A stretch of 64,000 nt of DNA from Levyella massiliensis (lineage in GTDB: Bacteria > Bacillota > Clostridia > Tissierellales > Peptoniphilaceae). Of this stretch, positions 1 to 8,781 are shown one piece after another. A program made the translations under genes and the position numbers. The stretch is taken from assembly GCF_000308275.2 (NCBI RefSeq), contig NZ_HG529492.1, forward strand, positions 1 through 64,000. Reading direction: 5' to 3'. The notes beneath the pieces were generated by a model that worked only from the letters and a program-made list of their open reading frames with translations, did no database searches and had not been told where the DNA came from. How positions within the stretch are numbered: position 1 is the stretch's first letter; each line of letters begins with the position of its first letter.

Positions 1-293
1 ACCGTGCCTTTTGCAAAAAACAGCCAAAGGCACGGTCAGAAAGTGGACGCAGACGGCGTGTGCGACCGTGCCTTTTGAAAAAAACAGGCAAAGGCACGGT
101 CAAAACCGGAGCGAAGCAGTCGTCCCCGACCGTGCCTTTTGGAAAAAAGTGGCAAAGGCACGGTCGAAACCGGAGCAAATAGGTCATGTCCGACCGTGCC
201 TTTTACAAAAAATCATCAAAGGCACGGTCGAAATCGTAGCCCGCGGGTCGTCCCCGACCGTGCCTTTTGAAAAAATTGAGCAAAGGCACGGTC
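1..293 (-). repeat. Hairpin array 1, family 1 (5 units, cut by window edge)
   Basis: Five 38-bp palindromic units begin at 0 (its first base is outside the window), 64, 128, 192 and 256, exactly 64 bp apart. Each has arms GACCGTGCCTTT and AAAGGCACGGTC around a 14-nt loop that is A-rich on the plus strand. The other five family-1 arrays carry the T-rich loop on the plus strand, so this array is inverted relative to them. Spacers are 26 bp. The open frame across 11-304 is a by-product of the repeat. Its left end, and whatever gene lies beyond it, cannot be seen. Confidence 0.95.
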
Positions 294-432
294 AGAAAAT
301 TTGAATGCGGCCGCAAAACGCGCGCGTTGTCGAAAGAAAGGCGCCTCCGGCGTCCGTGAGGAGTCGTCCTTCGGCCGACGATTTATATAAAAAGGAAGCC
401 CAGCTGTGCCGGGCATCAATAGATATAAGGAA

Positions 433-457
433 GGGGCTGACCCATAAGGTCAGCCCC
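433..457 (-). terminator. Hairpin downstream of pepF
   Basis: GGGGCTGACC and GGTCAGCCCC pair around a 5-nt loop, 22 bases past the pepF stop. No clean T-tract follows on either strand, so it may be a weak terminator or a 3'-end stabilising hairpin. Confidence 0.5.
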
Positions 458-478
458 AACCGCTAAGAATGATCTTTT

Positions 479-2287
479 TTATTTCTCCAGTTCATCTGTC
501 AACGACACCAACTCGTCTACGATGGAACCGATGTAGTCGATGGTGTCCTTCAGAGGCTTGTCGGTGGTGATATCGACGCCGGCAATGGCGGCAAGGCCGA
601 TGGGGTCAACGGAGTCGCCGGCGGAGAGGAAGGCGCGCCATTGGTCGACGACGCCGGGTTCGCCTTTCATCAGGCGCAGAGCCATCTGGGTGCCGACGGT
701 GAGGCCGGCGGAGTAGGTGTAGGAATATAGGCCGTTGTAGTAGTGGGGCTGGCGCATCCAGGTGAGTGCGGAACCGTCCTTGATTTCGACGGCATCGCCC
801 CAGAAGCGGGAGAGAACCTCTCGATAAATGGCGGTAAGAGAGTCCGCATCCACGGAGCCTCCTTGCTCCACTATGCGATAGACTTCGCGCTGATACGCGG
901 CTTCCAGGAGATGGGTTACAAAGTTGTGGTAATAGGTCTGGGAGACCATCTGGGACAACACCCAGCGACGCTGACGTTTGTCATCGCCGGCCTTCTTTAA
1001 AAGATAGTTCTCCATGATGAGCTCATTGGTGGTGGAAGGGGATTCTACGGCGTACATGGACATTTCTTTGTTAAGGAAGGGCTGATGCTTGGCTGTGAGA
1101 ATGTTCTGTCCGGCATGGCCCAACTCATGTGCCAAAGTAGCTACTTCATTGATGTGGTAGTTGAAGCTGGAGAGCACATAAGGATGGACACTGTAGACAT
1201 CCGCACAGAAGGCGCCGGTGCTCTTGCCGCGATTTTCCGCGTAATCGATCCATCGCTCGTCAAAGGCGCGATCCAGCATGGCCACATAGTCATCGCCAAG
1301 AATGGAAAGGCCGTCTTTAATAAAATCGGCAGCTTCGGCATAGGAGATTTCTGAAGAAACGTTGGGGTCCAGTTCCAGCTTGAGGTCGTAGGTCGTCATC
1401 CTGTCAATGCCGTGGACACGGCCGATGAGGGTGGCGTACTTTTGCATAATGGGTGCCAAGCGCTCCATAATGACGTCGATTTGGCGATCGTAAAGGGCAC
1501 GAGGCACTTCTTGCTCTGCTAAGAGATAGTCAAAAACCGAGTCGTAACCACGCAGGTCGGCTTCAATTTTCTCCTGTTGCACCCGGGCATTGTAAGCGGA
1601 GGCCGTGCCATTTTTGTGGCGCGCCAGTTCGGCGTAGAAAAGGTCGGCGGCGGTATGACGCACGGTATGGTCTGGGTCGGACTCGTAGCGATTCTCAAAG
1701 GCGTTATAGGTCATGGCATAGGTTTTGCCATGGGCTTCAAACGACGGGAAGCATGTGTCGGCGTTTTTGATATCGTTATAAATTTGATAAGGGCTGTCGA
1801 GTGTCGGCGCCATGGCAGCAAGGGCTGCTTCAGTCTCGGCGGAGAGATAATGGGCTTTATTTTTTCGAATCTTGCCTAGGAAACGCACATGGTCAGGAGC
1901 CTGTTGGGAGGCCTCTTCCAGAACAGCGTCGTCCAAGTGGGCTAATTCAATGGCAAAGAAAGCCAGTTTTTCATAAATCTTTGCCATGCGGGAACCCGTG
2001 CGAGCAGCACGCGCAATATTCTCTTTGTTGCTCGTATCGGCTTCCACCTGTAAATCCGAATAGGCAAAAAGACGCTCCGCAAGCTCCTGTATATCGCTAT
2101 AGGCCTTAAGGGCAGTGTTAACGGTCTTGGCGTCTTTCAAGTGGCCGGCGTAGGCGTCAACAAAGTCTTTTGCTAAGGTTTCGATACGCGAAAAATCTGT
2201 TTCAAACGCTTCTTCGTTTGGATAGATGGGCGTCAGATCCCAGGTTTGTTCCACAGGCACATCGGCACGATTTAATATTTTTTCCAT
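479..2287 (-). CDS. pepF: Oligoendopeptidase F (M3B metallopeptidase)
   Basis: Cytoplasmic zinc metallopeptidase that degrades oligopeptides, for example imported or signal-peptide fragments. The zinc motif HELGH is visible in the C-terminal half (TLAHELGHAGQ), and the full length of about 602 residues fits the PepF family. The frame is open upstream to 2335, but I place the start at 2287 (MEKILNRADVP) because an AAAGGAT Shine-Dalgarno lies just before it and the family usually begins with this stretch. It is divergent from the M29 aminopeptidase at 2418, and together they make a peptide-degradation pair. No signal peptide is seen. Function from family knowledge; cellular role inferred. Confidence 0.95.
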   Translation of the reverse strand: MEKILNRADVPVEQTWDLTPIYPNEEAFETDFSRIETLAKDFVDAYAGHLKDAKTVNTALKAYSDIQELAERLFAYSDLQVEADTSNKENIARAARTGSRMAKIYEKLAFFAIELAHLDDAVLEEASQQAPDHVRFLGKIRKNKAHYLSAETEAALAAMAPTLDSPYQIYNDIKNADTCFPSFEAHGKTYAMTYNAFENRYESDPDHTVRHTAADLFYAELARHKNGTASAYNARVQQEKIEADLRGYDSVFDYLLAEQEVPRALYDRQIDVIMERLAPIMQKYATLIGRVHGIDRMTTYDLKLELDPNVSSEISYAEAADFIKDGLSILGDDYVAMLDRAFDERWIDYAENRGKSTGAFCADVYSVHPYVLSSFNYHINEVATLAHELGHAGQNILTAKHQPFLNKEMSMYAVESPSTTNELIMENYLLKKAGDDKRQRRWVLSQMVSQTYYHNFVTHLLEAAYQREVYRIVEQGGSVDADSLTAIYREVLSRFWGDAVEIKDGSALTWMRQPHYYNGLYSYTYSAGLTVGTQMALRLMKGEPGVVDQWRAFLSAGDSVDPIGLAAIAGVDITTDKPLKDTIDYIGSIVDELVSLTDELEK

Positions 2288-2417
2288 TGCTATATCCTTT
2301 CGTTGCATCGGCAAGGGATGGCGTGTGTTCGGCACGCGCTTCTTTGGCTATAATAAAAAGCAGATGATTCTGCCATAGTACGCTGGTGTTATGGTACCCG
2401 TTTTTCAAGGAGGAACT

Positions 2418-3659
2418 ATGAAGCAAAACGACAAACGATTCGAAGCCTATGCCCGTCTCGTCGTGGAGGTGGGGTCCAATGTGCAGGCCGGCGTTCCGGT
2501 TTGGATTCAGGCGTCCGTGGAGACGGCTCCCTTTGTCCGTCTGATGACGCGCTATGCTTACGAAAAAGGTGCCTCAGAAGTGCTGGTGGATTGGAGCGAT
2601 GACACGCTTCGCCGTCTGCGTCTGGAGCACGCGTCCATGGAAGTCCTGGAAACAGTGCCGGATTTTCTCTATGAGCGCCGCGAATACTATTGCAAAAAAG
2701 GCACTCACATGATTCACCTGATTTCTGCCGATCCCGAAGCTCTAACCGGTGTCGATCCCGATCGCGTACAGAGGGCATCCATGGCGATGAATCGCAAGTT
2801 TCAGCCGTTGCGTCACTACACCATGAACGATGAAATCTCCTGGACCATTGCTGCCATTCCCTCACCGGCATGGGCAATGAAAGTGTATCCGGATGCGGCG
2901 GACAGTGACGCTGCCGTGGATCGCCTGTGGGAGCAAATTTTTGAGGTGATGCGTCTAAATTTGCCCGATCCGGTGCAAGCTTGGCAAGAACATTTAAAGC
3001 GATTACAGCACCGCGCGGATCTGTTAAATGCCTATCGCTTTGCGTCTGTGCATTATACGGCATCAAACGGCACGGACCTCACTGTGCGTCTCCCGGAAGG
3101 GCATCTCTGGTTAGCTGCCACTTCTACCGATCAAACGGGGGTCCCCTTCGTGCCGAACATGCCGACCGAAGAAGTCTTCACGATGCCGCATCGGGAAGGC
3201 GTGGACGGGACGCTTGTCGCCACGCGTCCGCTGGCGTATAACGGCAGTCTTATCGAAGACTTTACGCTGCACTTTGAAAAGGGCGCAGTGGTATCCTACA
3301 CCGCTGAAAAAGGGGAGGCTTCCCTTAAAGCGTTGCTCGCTGAGGATGAAAACGCAGTGCGTCTGGGCGAAATCGCACTCGTGCCCTACGACTCCCCTAT
3401 TTCCAACGCAAAAACGCTCTTCTATGAGACACTTTTTGATGAAAACGCCTCTTGTCACTTTGCCTTTGGCGCCAGCTATCCGACCACGCTCGAGGGTGGT
3501 GATGCCATGAGCGACGAAGACCTGCTAAAACACGGTGCCAACGTTTCGCAAATTCATGAAGATTTCATGGTGGGCACAGCGGATCTTTCCATCGTTGGAA
3601 CGACACATGACGGCAAAACGCATAACATCTTTAAGGATGGGAATTTCGTTCTTGAATAA
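2418..3659 (+). CDS. Aminopeptidase, M29 family
   Basis: About 413 residues, matching the M29 (AmpS/PepS/aminopeptidase T) metallopeptidases that remove N-terminal residues from peptides with a dinuclear metal site. Recognition is by overall family resemblance, including the N-terminal RFEAYARLVVEVGSNVQAG stretch and the C-terminal HEDFMVGTADLSIVG region that carries metal ligands in this family. ATG at 2418 is chosen over the upstream in-frame start because AAGGAGGAACT lies directly in front of it. Divergent from pepF with about 130 bp between the start codons; a TATAAT at 2349-2354 could serve as -10. A hairpin at 3710 follows. Cytoplasmic; no signal peptide. Confidence 0.9.
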   Translation: MKQNDKRFEAYARLVVEVGSNVQAGVPVWIQASVETAPFVRLMTRYAYEKGASEVLVDWSDDTLRRLRLEHASMEVLETVPDFLYERREYYCKKGTHMIHLISADPEALTGVDPDRVQRASMAMNRKFQPLRHYTMNDEISWTIAAIPSPAWAMKVYPDAADSDAAVDRLWEQIFEVMRLNLPDPVQAWQEHLKRLQHRADLLNAYRFASVHYTASNGTDLTVRLPEGHLWLAATSTDQTGVPFVPNMPTEEVFTMPHREGVDGTLVATRPLAYNGSLIEDFTLHFEKGAVVSYTAEKGEASLKALLAEDENAVRLGEIALVPYDSPISNAKTLFYETLFDENASCHFAFGASYPTTLEGGDAMSDEDLLKHGANVSQIHEDFMVGTADLSIVGTTHDGKTHNIFKDGNFVLE

Positions 3660-3709
3660 GGTATGGCGGGGGCAAAGCAGATGCACTTCCCCCCCCTATA
3701 AAGAAAAAT

Positions 3710-3732
3710 CCGACGGCCTCGGCGGCCGTCGG
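3710..3732 (+). terminator. Terminator after the M29 aminopeptidase
   Basis: CCGACGGCC and GGCCGTCGG form a GC-rich 9-bp stem with a 5-nt loop, 50 bp past the stop, followed by a moderately T-rich stretch. Confidence 0.6.
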
Positions 3733-3948
3733 ATGCTTCATTTCGTGCTTCGTTTGAAAGCAGAACAAAGGAAGACGAAATACGCTATACGTCAGTTGAT
3801 ATGCATGCATTGATTAGATATTTCTAATCCGATAGTAGTATATCATACTTGCGAAGTGGGATTTTGATTTCTTTGTGTTGAAATCGATAATTTTAGCGCT
3901 AGGGCAGCGATGGGTACGCTTCTGTGCCTAGGTTCCGAAGGAGGTTTT

Positions 3949-5067
3949 ATGTTTACCACTTCACTGCAAATCGATGGTAAGCCGGATTATTTTGAACATA
4001 CCGTGTTGTTGAGCGGATCGCCGCGACGCCGGGCGTTGCTCTCCTTTTTGCATCCGATGCGTGACCATGTCGCTGTCGATGAACCGGCTATAAGGGCGGC
4101 GTCGCTTGCAAAAACCGAAGGACAACCCATGTTGGAACGCGCCACGGAGGCCGCACGCACGCTGGCAGCGGCCAAAGCCGGCTGCAACAATCCCGACTTT
4201 TCTCTCTTAGCAAATACCCTCTACATTGCTGCCGATACCATGGTCGTCATGGGCGAAGAAATTTACAACAAGCCCTACAATCTTGACGATGCAGAACGGA
4301 TGCTTCGCTCCTATTTCGGCAAAACGCACACCGTCATCACGGCGGTATGCCTGCGCACCTTGCACGCCACGATACATTACGAGACCTTTGCGCAAGTGAC
4401 GTTTTCTCCCTATGTGCCCGCCATGGAGCCGCTCTTGAAAGCCTATCTCTCCCCCGCCCTTCTGGATCGCGCCGGCGCCTACGGATTGCAGGACATGCCG
4501 CCGAGCTTTCTTGCGGATCTGCGCGGGGATCCCTATACAGTGATCGGCTTTTCCGTCTCCGCCCTCTGGGAGGTCATTTCTCCCTATTATGTGCCGGGGC
4601 GGGTGGTGCTTTGGCGTGACTGTGACAAAGCGGCTTGTCGTCCGGGTGACGCGAACGCGGTCAATGCGGCAAGTATGACCGATGCAGAGGATAACGTGTT
4701 CCCTTCCATCGCCGTTTTTGAGGGAATCGTACGGGAATTGGCGGAAGAATTGCCGGAATTTCTCTTCCGTGATTTGAACGGTCTGATTCAAATCCAGCCG
4801 CAAGTGGAATACCATCCAAAGGCGCGTAACCACGATCTGTTGGTGATGGGGCGCTACGTTCGAGATTCGCTCGGCCGCCATATCGAACTCTACTACGGCT
4901 CCTTCCGCGAGCAATTTCCGACGTGCAACCGCGAGCAGTTAAAACCCCATGTACGCGAAACCCTCTTTCATGAATTTGAGCACCATATCGAAGGGCTTGC
5001 CGGCAATCACGATCTGGAGATAGAAGACGAAATCTTCTTGCGCAACTACCTGCGCCACAATCGGTAG
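3949..5067 (+). CDS. Maf-like nucleotide pyrophosphatase fused to a zincin-like metalloprotease domain
   Basis: Two-domain protein of about 372 residues. The N-terminal ~200 residues are Maf/YhdE-like: LLSGSPRRRALLSFL near the N-terminus (Maf signature SxSPRR), AADTMVV, the NKP loop (IYNKPYNLDDAERML), and a Maf-type C-terminal YGLQD...GDPYTVIG stretch. Maf proteins hydrolyse non-canonical or regular nucleoside triphosphates to monophosphates. After a linker, the last ~115 residues contain HEFEHH followed by acidic residues, which fits the zincin_1-type minimal metallopeptidases. The start at 3949 has a perfect GAAGGAGGTTTT site; the frame is open to 3910. I see no stop or frameshift between the domains, so it looks like a true fusion. 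The joint function is unknown. Confidence 0.8.
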   Translation: MFTTSLQIDGKPDYFEHTVLLSGSPRRRALLSFLHPMRDHVAVDEPAIRAASLAKTEGQPMLERATEAARTLAAAKAGCNNPDFSLLANTLYIAADTMVVMGEEIYNKPYNLDDAERMLRSYFGKTHTVITAVCLRTLHATIHYETFAQVTFSPYVPAMEPLLKAYLSPALLDRAGAYGLQDMPPSFLADLRGDPYTVIGFSVSALWEVISPYYVPGRVVLWRDCDKAACRPGDANAVNAASMTDAEDNVFPSIAVFEGIVRELAEELPEFLFRDLNGLIQIQPQVEYHPKARNHDLLVMGRYVRDSLGRHIELYYGSFREQFPTCNREQLKPHVRETLFHEFEHHIEGLAGNHDLEIEDEIFLRNYLRHNR

Positions 5068-5185
5068 CAGGTTGGCGGTTTTACGATTTCAGTGCCATTC
5101 CTATTATCATCTACAAACCTTTTCTCAAGTTTTTATGTTATAGTATAAGTGCATCTGTCGCGTACAATTATGAAAAGGAGGCATT

Positions 5186-6424
5186 ATGAAATTTGAAGTG
5201 ATAGACAATCTGTTTACTATCAACCTCAACAGCGTGCTGACGCTCGCGTTAGCCGCCATACTTCTTCTCATCGGGTACTTATTGGTAAGGAAGGTTAATT
5301 TTTTAGCGAAATTCTGTATCCCTGCTCCGGTCGTTGGTGGATTTATTTTCATGCTGATTACTTGGGTTGGCCACAGCACAGGAAGCTTTACCTTTGTATT
5401 CGATGATCCCTTCCAAAGCGTATTTATGCTGGCATTTTTCACAACGGTCGGCTTGGGCGCCAGCCTTAAGCTGCTGAAGAGCGGCGGTAAATTGCTGATT
5501 ATTTACTGGTTGGTATGCGGTGTGGTTTCCATCATCCAGAACAGCATCGGTATGGGCATTTCCGCCGTCACCGGTCTGGAACCGCCGTATGCGTTACTGG
5601 CCAGCTCGATCTCGATGATCGGCGGACATGGCGCTGCGCTGTCCTACGGCAATACCTTCGTCGGGATGGGCTATCCCATTGCTAAGACGGTGGGTGCTGC
5701 AGCGGCAACGTTCGGTCTGATTTCGGCCGTTATGCTGGGTGGCCCTCTGGGTCGTCTGCTTATCGAACGTCACCACCTGAAGCCGACCAATGAAGACTTC
5801 ACGACGGCAGCTGCAGATATCAATACGACGGACGAAACACATACGCTGACAAGCTTTGAAATCATTCAAAACGTCGTTGTCATCATCTGCTGCATGGCTG
5901 CCGGCTCGATCATTTCGGGTTGGATTGGAAAACTCATTAAAATGGACTTCCCGACTTATGTCGGCGCAATGTTCCTGGCCGTCATCGTGCGCAACCTGAA
6001 CGAGAAGCATAAATTCTTCCACTTTGATTTTGCGCTGGTTGACGGTATCGGTACGGTGATGCTGAACCTGTTCCTGTCCTTGGCGTTGATGACGCTGAAA
6101 CTGTGGCAGCTGTCCGATCTGATTGGCGGCGTGTTGCTGGTTGTCATTTGCCAGGTGCTTTTCCTGGGTCTCGCTTCCTACTTCATCATCTTCCGCATCT
6201 TGGGTGCGGACTACGATGCTGCAGTAATGTGTGCGGGTCTCTGCGGTCACGGCCTGGGTGCAACGCCTTCTGCCATCGTGAACATGACAGCGGTCAACGA
6301 TCGCTATGGTTATTCACGTAAAGCGATGATGATTGTGCCGATTGTCGGTGCGTTCTTGGTGGATATTATTTATCAGCCGCAAACCATCGCGTTCATTCGT
6401 ATGTTCGTGCAGAACTTAAAGTAA
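5186..6424 (+). CDS. gltS: Sodium/glutamate symporter
   Basis: About 412 residues of mostly hydrophobic sequence with the layout of the ESS/GltS family: two inverted repeats of about five membrane segments, with glycine- and serine-rich loops (SISMIGGHGAALSYG and GLCGHGLGATPSA) that form the substrate site. It imports glutamate with sodium at the cytoplasmic membrane. Start supported by AAAAGGAGGCATT before the ATG. Stands alone between the Maf fusion and a strong terminator at 6509. Glutamate is a plausible fermentation substrate for an anaerobic coccus (inference). Confidence 0.93.
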   Translation: MKFEVIDNLFTINLNSVLTLALAAILLLIGYLLVRKVNFLAKFCIPAPVVGGFIFMLITWVGHSTGSFTFVFDDPFQSVFMLAFFTTVGLGASLKLLKSGGKLLIIYWLVCGVVSIIQNSIGMGISAVTGLEPPYALLASSISMIGGHGAALSYGNTFVGMGYPIAKTVGAAAATFGLISAVMLGGPLGRLLIERHHLKPTNEDFTTAAADINTTDETHTLTSFEIIQNVVVIICCMAAGSIISGWIGKLIKMDFPTYVGAMFLAVIVRNLNEKHKFFHFDFALVDGIGTVMLNLFLSLALMTLKLWQLSDLIGGVLLVVICQVLFLGLASYFIIFRILGADYDAAVMCAGLCGHGLGATPSAIVNMTAVNDRYGYSRKAMMIVPIVGAFLVDIIYQPQTIAFIRMFVQNLK

Positions 6425-6508
6425 GGTGCTGTTTTATATCGCACGAATATTTCTCCCGTACCGTTTCATCGGAAGTCACACGGCAATCCGAGGAATAAAA
6501 CAGATGTA

Positions 6509-6544
6509 AAGAGGCTGTGCCAAATGGCACAGCCTCTTATTTTT
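6509..6544 (+). terminator. Strong terminator after gltS
   Basis: A 13-bp stem (AAGAGGCTGTGCC with GGCACAGCCTCTT, loop AAAT) is followed by ATTTTTG on the plus strand. On the opposite strand it may also stop transcripts from kbl. Confidence 0.9.
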
Positions 6545-6581
6545 GCAATTGACGCTGGCATAGCAGCCAGTTTTTTTCGTA

Positions 6582-7769
6582 TTATTCGATGATGCCTAGT
6601 TCACGGCCGACCTTCGCGATGATATCCACAGCGCGTTCGATTTGCTCTTCGGTATGCGCCGCCGTGATCATGCAGCGCACACGCCCGGTCCCCTTCGGAA
6701 CGGTCGGGAATACGATCGGACTGGTGAAGACGCCGTTTTCAAAGAGTGCTTCGGAGAAAGCGCCCGTCTTGGCTTCGTCGCCAATGATGATCGGAGTGAT
6801 GGGGGTTTCGCTGTGACCGGTGTTAAAGCCCAGTTTGCCAAGCTTTTCTTTAAACAGGCGCGCATTGTCCCATAGCTTGTTGGTGTATGCATCGCTCTCC
6901 ATCAGCATCTTAACCGCTTCAATGATGGCAGCGGTGTCCGCCGGGGTATTGCCAGTAGAGAACAGGAGCGGCCGGCTGCGGTTCTTCAGCCAGTCGATGG
7001 TGACCTGTTTGCCCGCCACATAGCCGCCGATAACGCCCATGGCTTTGGACAAGGTACCAATGATGAAGTCCACTTTGCCGTGGAGATGGAAGTGATCCAC
7101 CGTACCGCGGCCGCTGCGGCCCAACACGCCCGAAGCATGCGCATCGTCCACGTAGGTCATGCAATCATACTTTTCCGCCAGGGCAACGATGCCCGGCAAA
7201 TTGGCGATATCGCCGTCCATCGAAAAGACACCATCGGTAATGATCAAAACTTTATTGAACTCCGCACGACGCTCCTTCAGCACGCGCTCGAGATCTTTCA
7301 TATCGCTATGCTTAAAGACGGTTTTCTTGGCCTTCGAAAGACGGCAGCCATCGATAATAGAGGCATGGTTTAATTCATCCGAAATAATCAAGTCGCCTTC
7401 GTCAACCGCCGCTTGAATGGTGCCGGCGTTGCAGTTAAAGCCGGACTGGTAGACGATAACGGCTTCCTCTTCCTTGAATTCGGCCAGGAGTTTTTCCAGC
7501 TCCTCATGCAGAGACAGGTTTCCGTTAATGGGACGCACCGCACCGGCACCAACCCCGTATTTTTCAATGGCGGCAATGGCGGCCTTCTTCAGACGCGGAT
7601 GATTAGCAAATCCCAGATAGTTGTTGGAGGAAAGATTGATGACTTTTTTTCCATCAATGACACATTCCGCTTCATTCGGGCCTTCGACCACCTTAAAGGT
7701 TTTATAGAGACCGTCTTGTTTCAACCCTTCAATTTTTTCCGCAAGATATTGCATGTCGTGAATGCTCAT
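6582..7769 (-). CDS. kbl: Glycine C-acetyltransferase (2-amino-3-ketobutyrate CoA ligase)
   Basis: PLP-dependent alpha-oxoamine synthase of 395 residues. It splits 2-amino-3-ketobutyrate with CoA to glycine and acetyl-CoA, the second step of threonine degradation. Visible features are [14 protein letters not shown] near the N-terminus, [10 protein letters not shown], the YVDDAHASG aspartate/histidine motif, and the PLP lysine in TLSKAMG. The family also holds 8-amino-7-oxononanoate synthase; the choice of kbl rests on the neighbour 12 bp upstream, a threonine dehydrogenase-type epimerase. Both genes are on the minus strand and likely cotranscribed (tdh first). Confidence 0.93.
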   Translation of the reverse strand: MSIHDMQYLAEKIEGLKQDGLYKTFKVVEGPNEAECVIDGKKVINLSSNNYLGFANHPRLKKAAIAAIEKYGVGAGAVRPINGNLSLHEELEKLLAEFKEEEAVIVYQSGFNCNAGTIQAAVDEGDLIISDELNHASIIDGCRLSKAKKTVFKHSDMKDLERVLKERRAEFNKVLIITDGVFSMDGDIANLPGIVALAEKYDCMTYVDDAHASGVLGRSGRGTVDHFHLHGKVDFIIGTLSKAMGVIGGYVAGKQVTIDWLKNRSRPLLFSTGNTPADTAAIIEAVKMLMESDAYTNKLWDNARLFKEKLGKLGFNTGHSETPITPIIIGDEAKTGAFSEALFENGVFTSPIVFPTVPKGTGRVRCMITAAHTEEQIERAVDIIAKVGRELGIIE

Positions 7770-7781
7770 GATTCTCCTCCC

Positions 7782-8729
7782 CTATTTCGTAAGACGTTTC
7801 TTTAAATTTTCCAACATATCCGTGGTCATGGTGTCCAGATCGTACTTTGCCTTCCAGCCCCATTCTTCTTGGGCAGCACTGTCGTCCAGCTGATCCGGCC
7901 AGGAATCGGCAATCGCCTGCAAGGTCGGATTGACCTCATACTCCATGGTGAACGCAGGCATCTGTTTTTGAATGGCCGCCGCAACGTCCTCCGGGGCAAA
8001 GCTCATGGAGGCGATATTAAAAGCGTTGCGATGCTTGAGCTTCGAAGGATCCGCCTCCATCAATTCATGCACCGCTCGCAGCGCATCGGGAATATACATC
8101 ATATCCATCAACGTGCCTTTGGCAATCGGGCAGGTATAATGCGCGTCACGAATGGCTTTATAGTAAATTTCCACGGCATAATCCGTCGTGCCGCCACCCG
8201 GCAGAGCCTCATAAGAAATCAGTCCCGGGAAACGAACGCCGCGCGTATCCACGCCGAAACGACGGAAATAATAATCGCACAGAAGTTCGCCGGCGACTTT
8301 GGTCACGCCGTACATTGTTGTCGGGCGCTGAATCGTATCCTGCGGAGTAACTTTCGGGGTGGTCGGTCCGAATGCACCGATCGAACTGGGCGTGAAGACA
8401 GAGAGATTCTTCTCTCTGGCTACCTCCAGAACCTGAAAAAGGCCTCCCAGGTTAATTTGGTAGGCCAATTGCGGACGCGCTTCCGCAACGGCAGACAAAA
8501 GAGCTGCCAGATGCATCACCGTATCCACGTGATAGTTGTCCACGAGTTCCGCCAGACGCTTGCCGTCTGTAACATCTAAGAGTTCAAAGGGGCCGGCTTC
8601 CACCGCCGGGGAATCCTTCTGCACCACATCCGTCAGAATAACATGCTCCGCCCCATACTCGCGCCTGAGATAGGACGATAGTTCTGTCCCAATCTGGCCC
8701 AATCCGCCTGTGATTAGAATCGTTTGCAT
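7782..8729 (-). CDS. tdh: L-threonine 3-dehydrogenase, short-chain epimerase-like type
   Basis: 315-residue NAD(P)-binding Rossmann protein of the extended short-chain dehydrogenase/epimerase superfamily. The N-terminal ITGGLGQIGTEL is the nucleotide-binding glycine motif, and YGVTK carries the catalytic Tyr and Lys. This UDP-glucose-4-epimerase-like branch contains the non-zinc threonine dehydrogenases that oxidise threonine to 2-amino-3-ketobutyrate. Adjacency to kbl is the main reason for the specific call. AAGGAGCAGGT precedes the ATG. It lies 52 bp downstream of phoR with no obvious terminator between them, so read-through from the pho operon is possible. Confidence 0.9.
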   Translation of the reverse strand: MQTILITGGLGQIGTELSSYLRREYGAEHVILTDVVQKDSPAVEAGPFELLDVTDGKRLAELVDNYHVDTVMHLAALLSAVAEARPQLAYQINLGGLFQVLEVAREKNLSVFTPSSIGAFGPTTPKVTPQDTIQRPTTMYGVTKVAGELLCDYYFRRFGVDTRGVRFPGLISYEALPGGGTTDYAVEIYYKAIRDAHYTCPIAKGTLMDMMYIPDALRAVHELMEADPSKLKHRNAFNIASMSFAPEDVAAAIQKQMPAFTMEYEVNPTLQAIADSWPDQLDDSAAQEEWGWKAKYDLDTMTTDMLENLKKRLTK

Positions 8730-8781
8730 ACCTGCTCCTTCGGCTACCTTTCACCGTTACTCCCTCGAAGGCGCAAGAACC

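Noticed and set aside
6582-7769. 8-amino-7-oxononanoate synthase (bioF) for the alpha-oxoamine synthase
   Set aside because: The gene is paired with a threonine dehydrogenase-type gene and no biotin genes are nearby.
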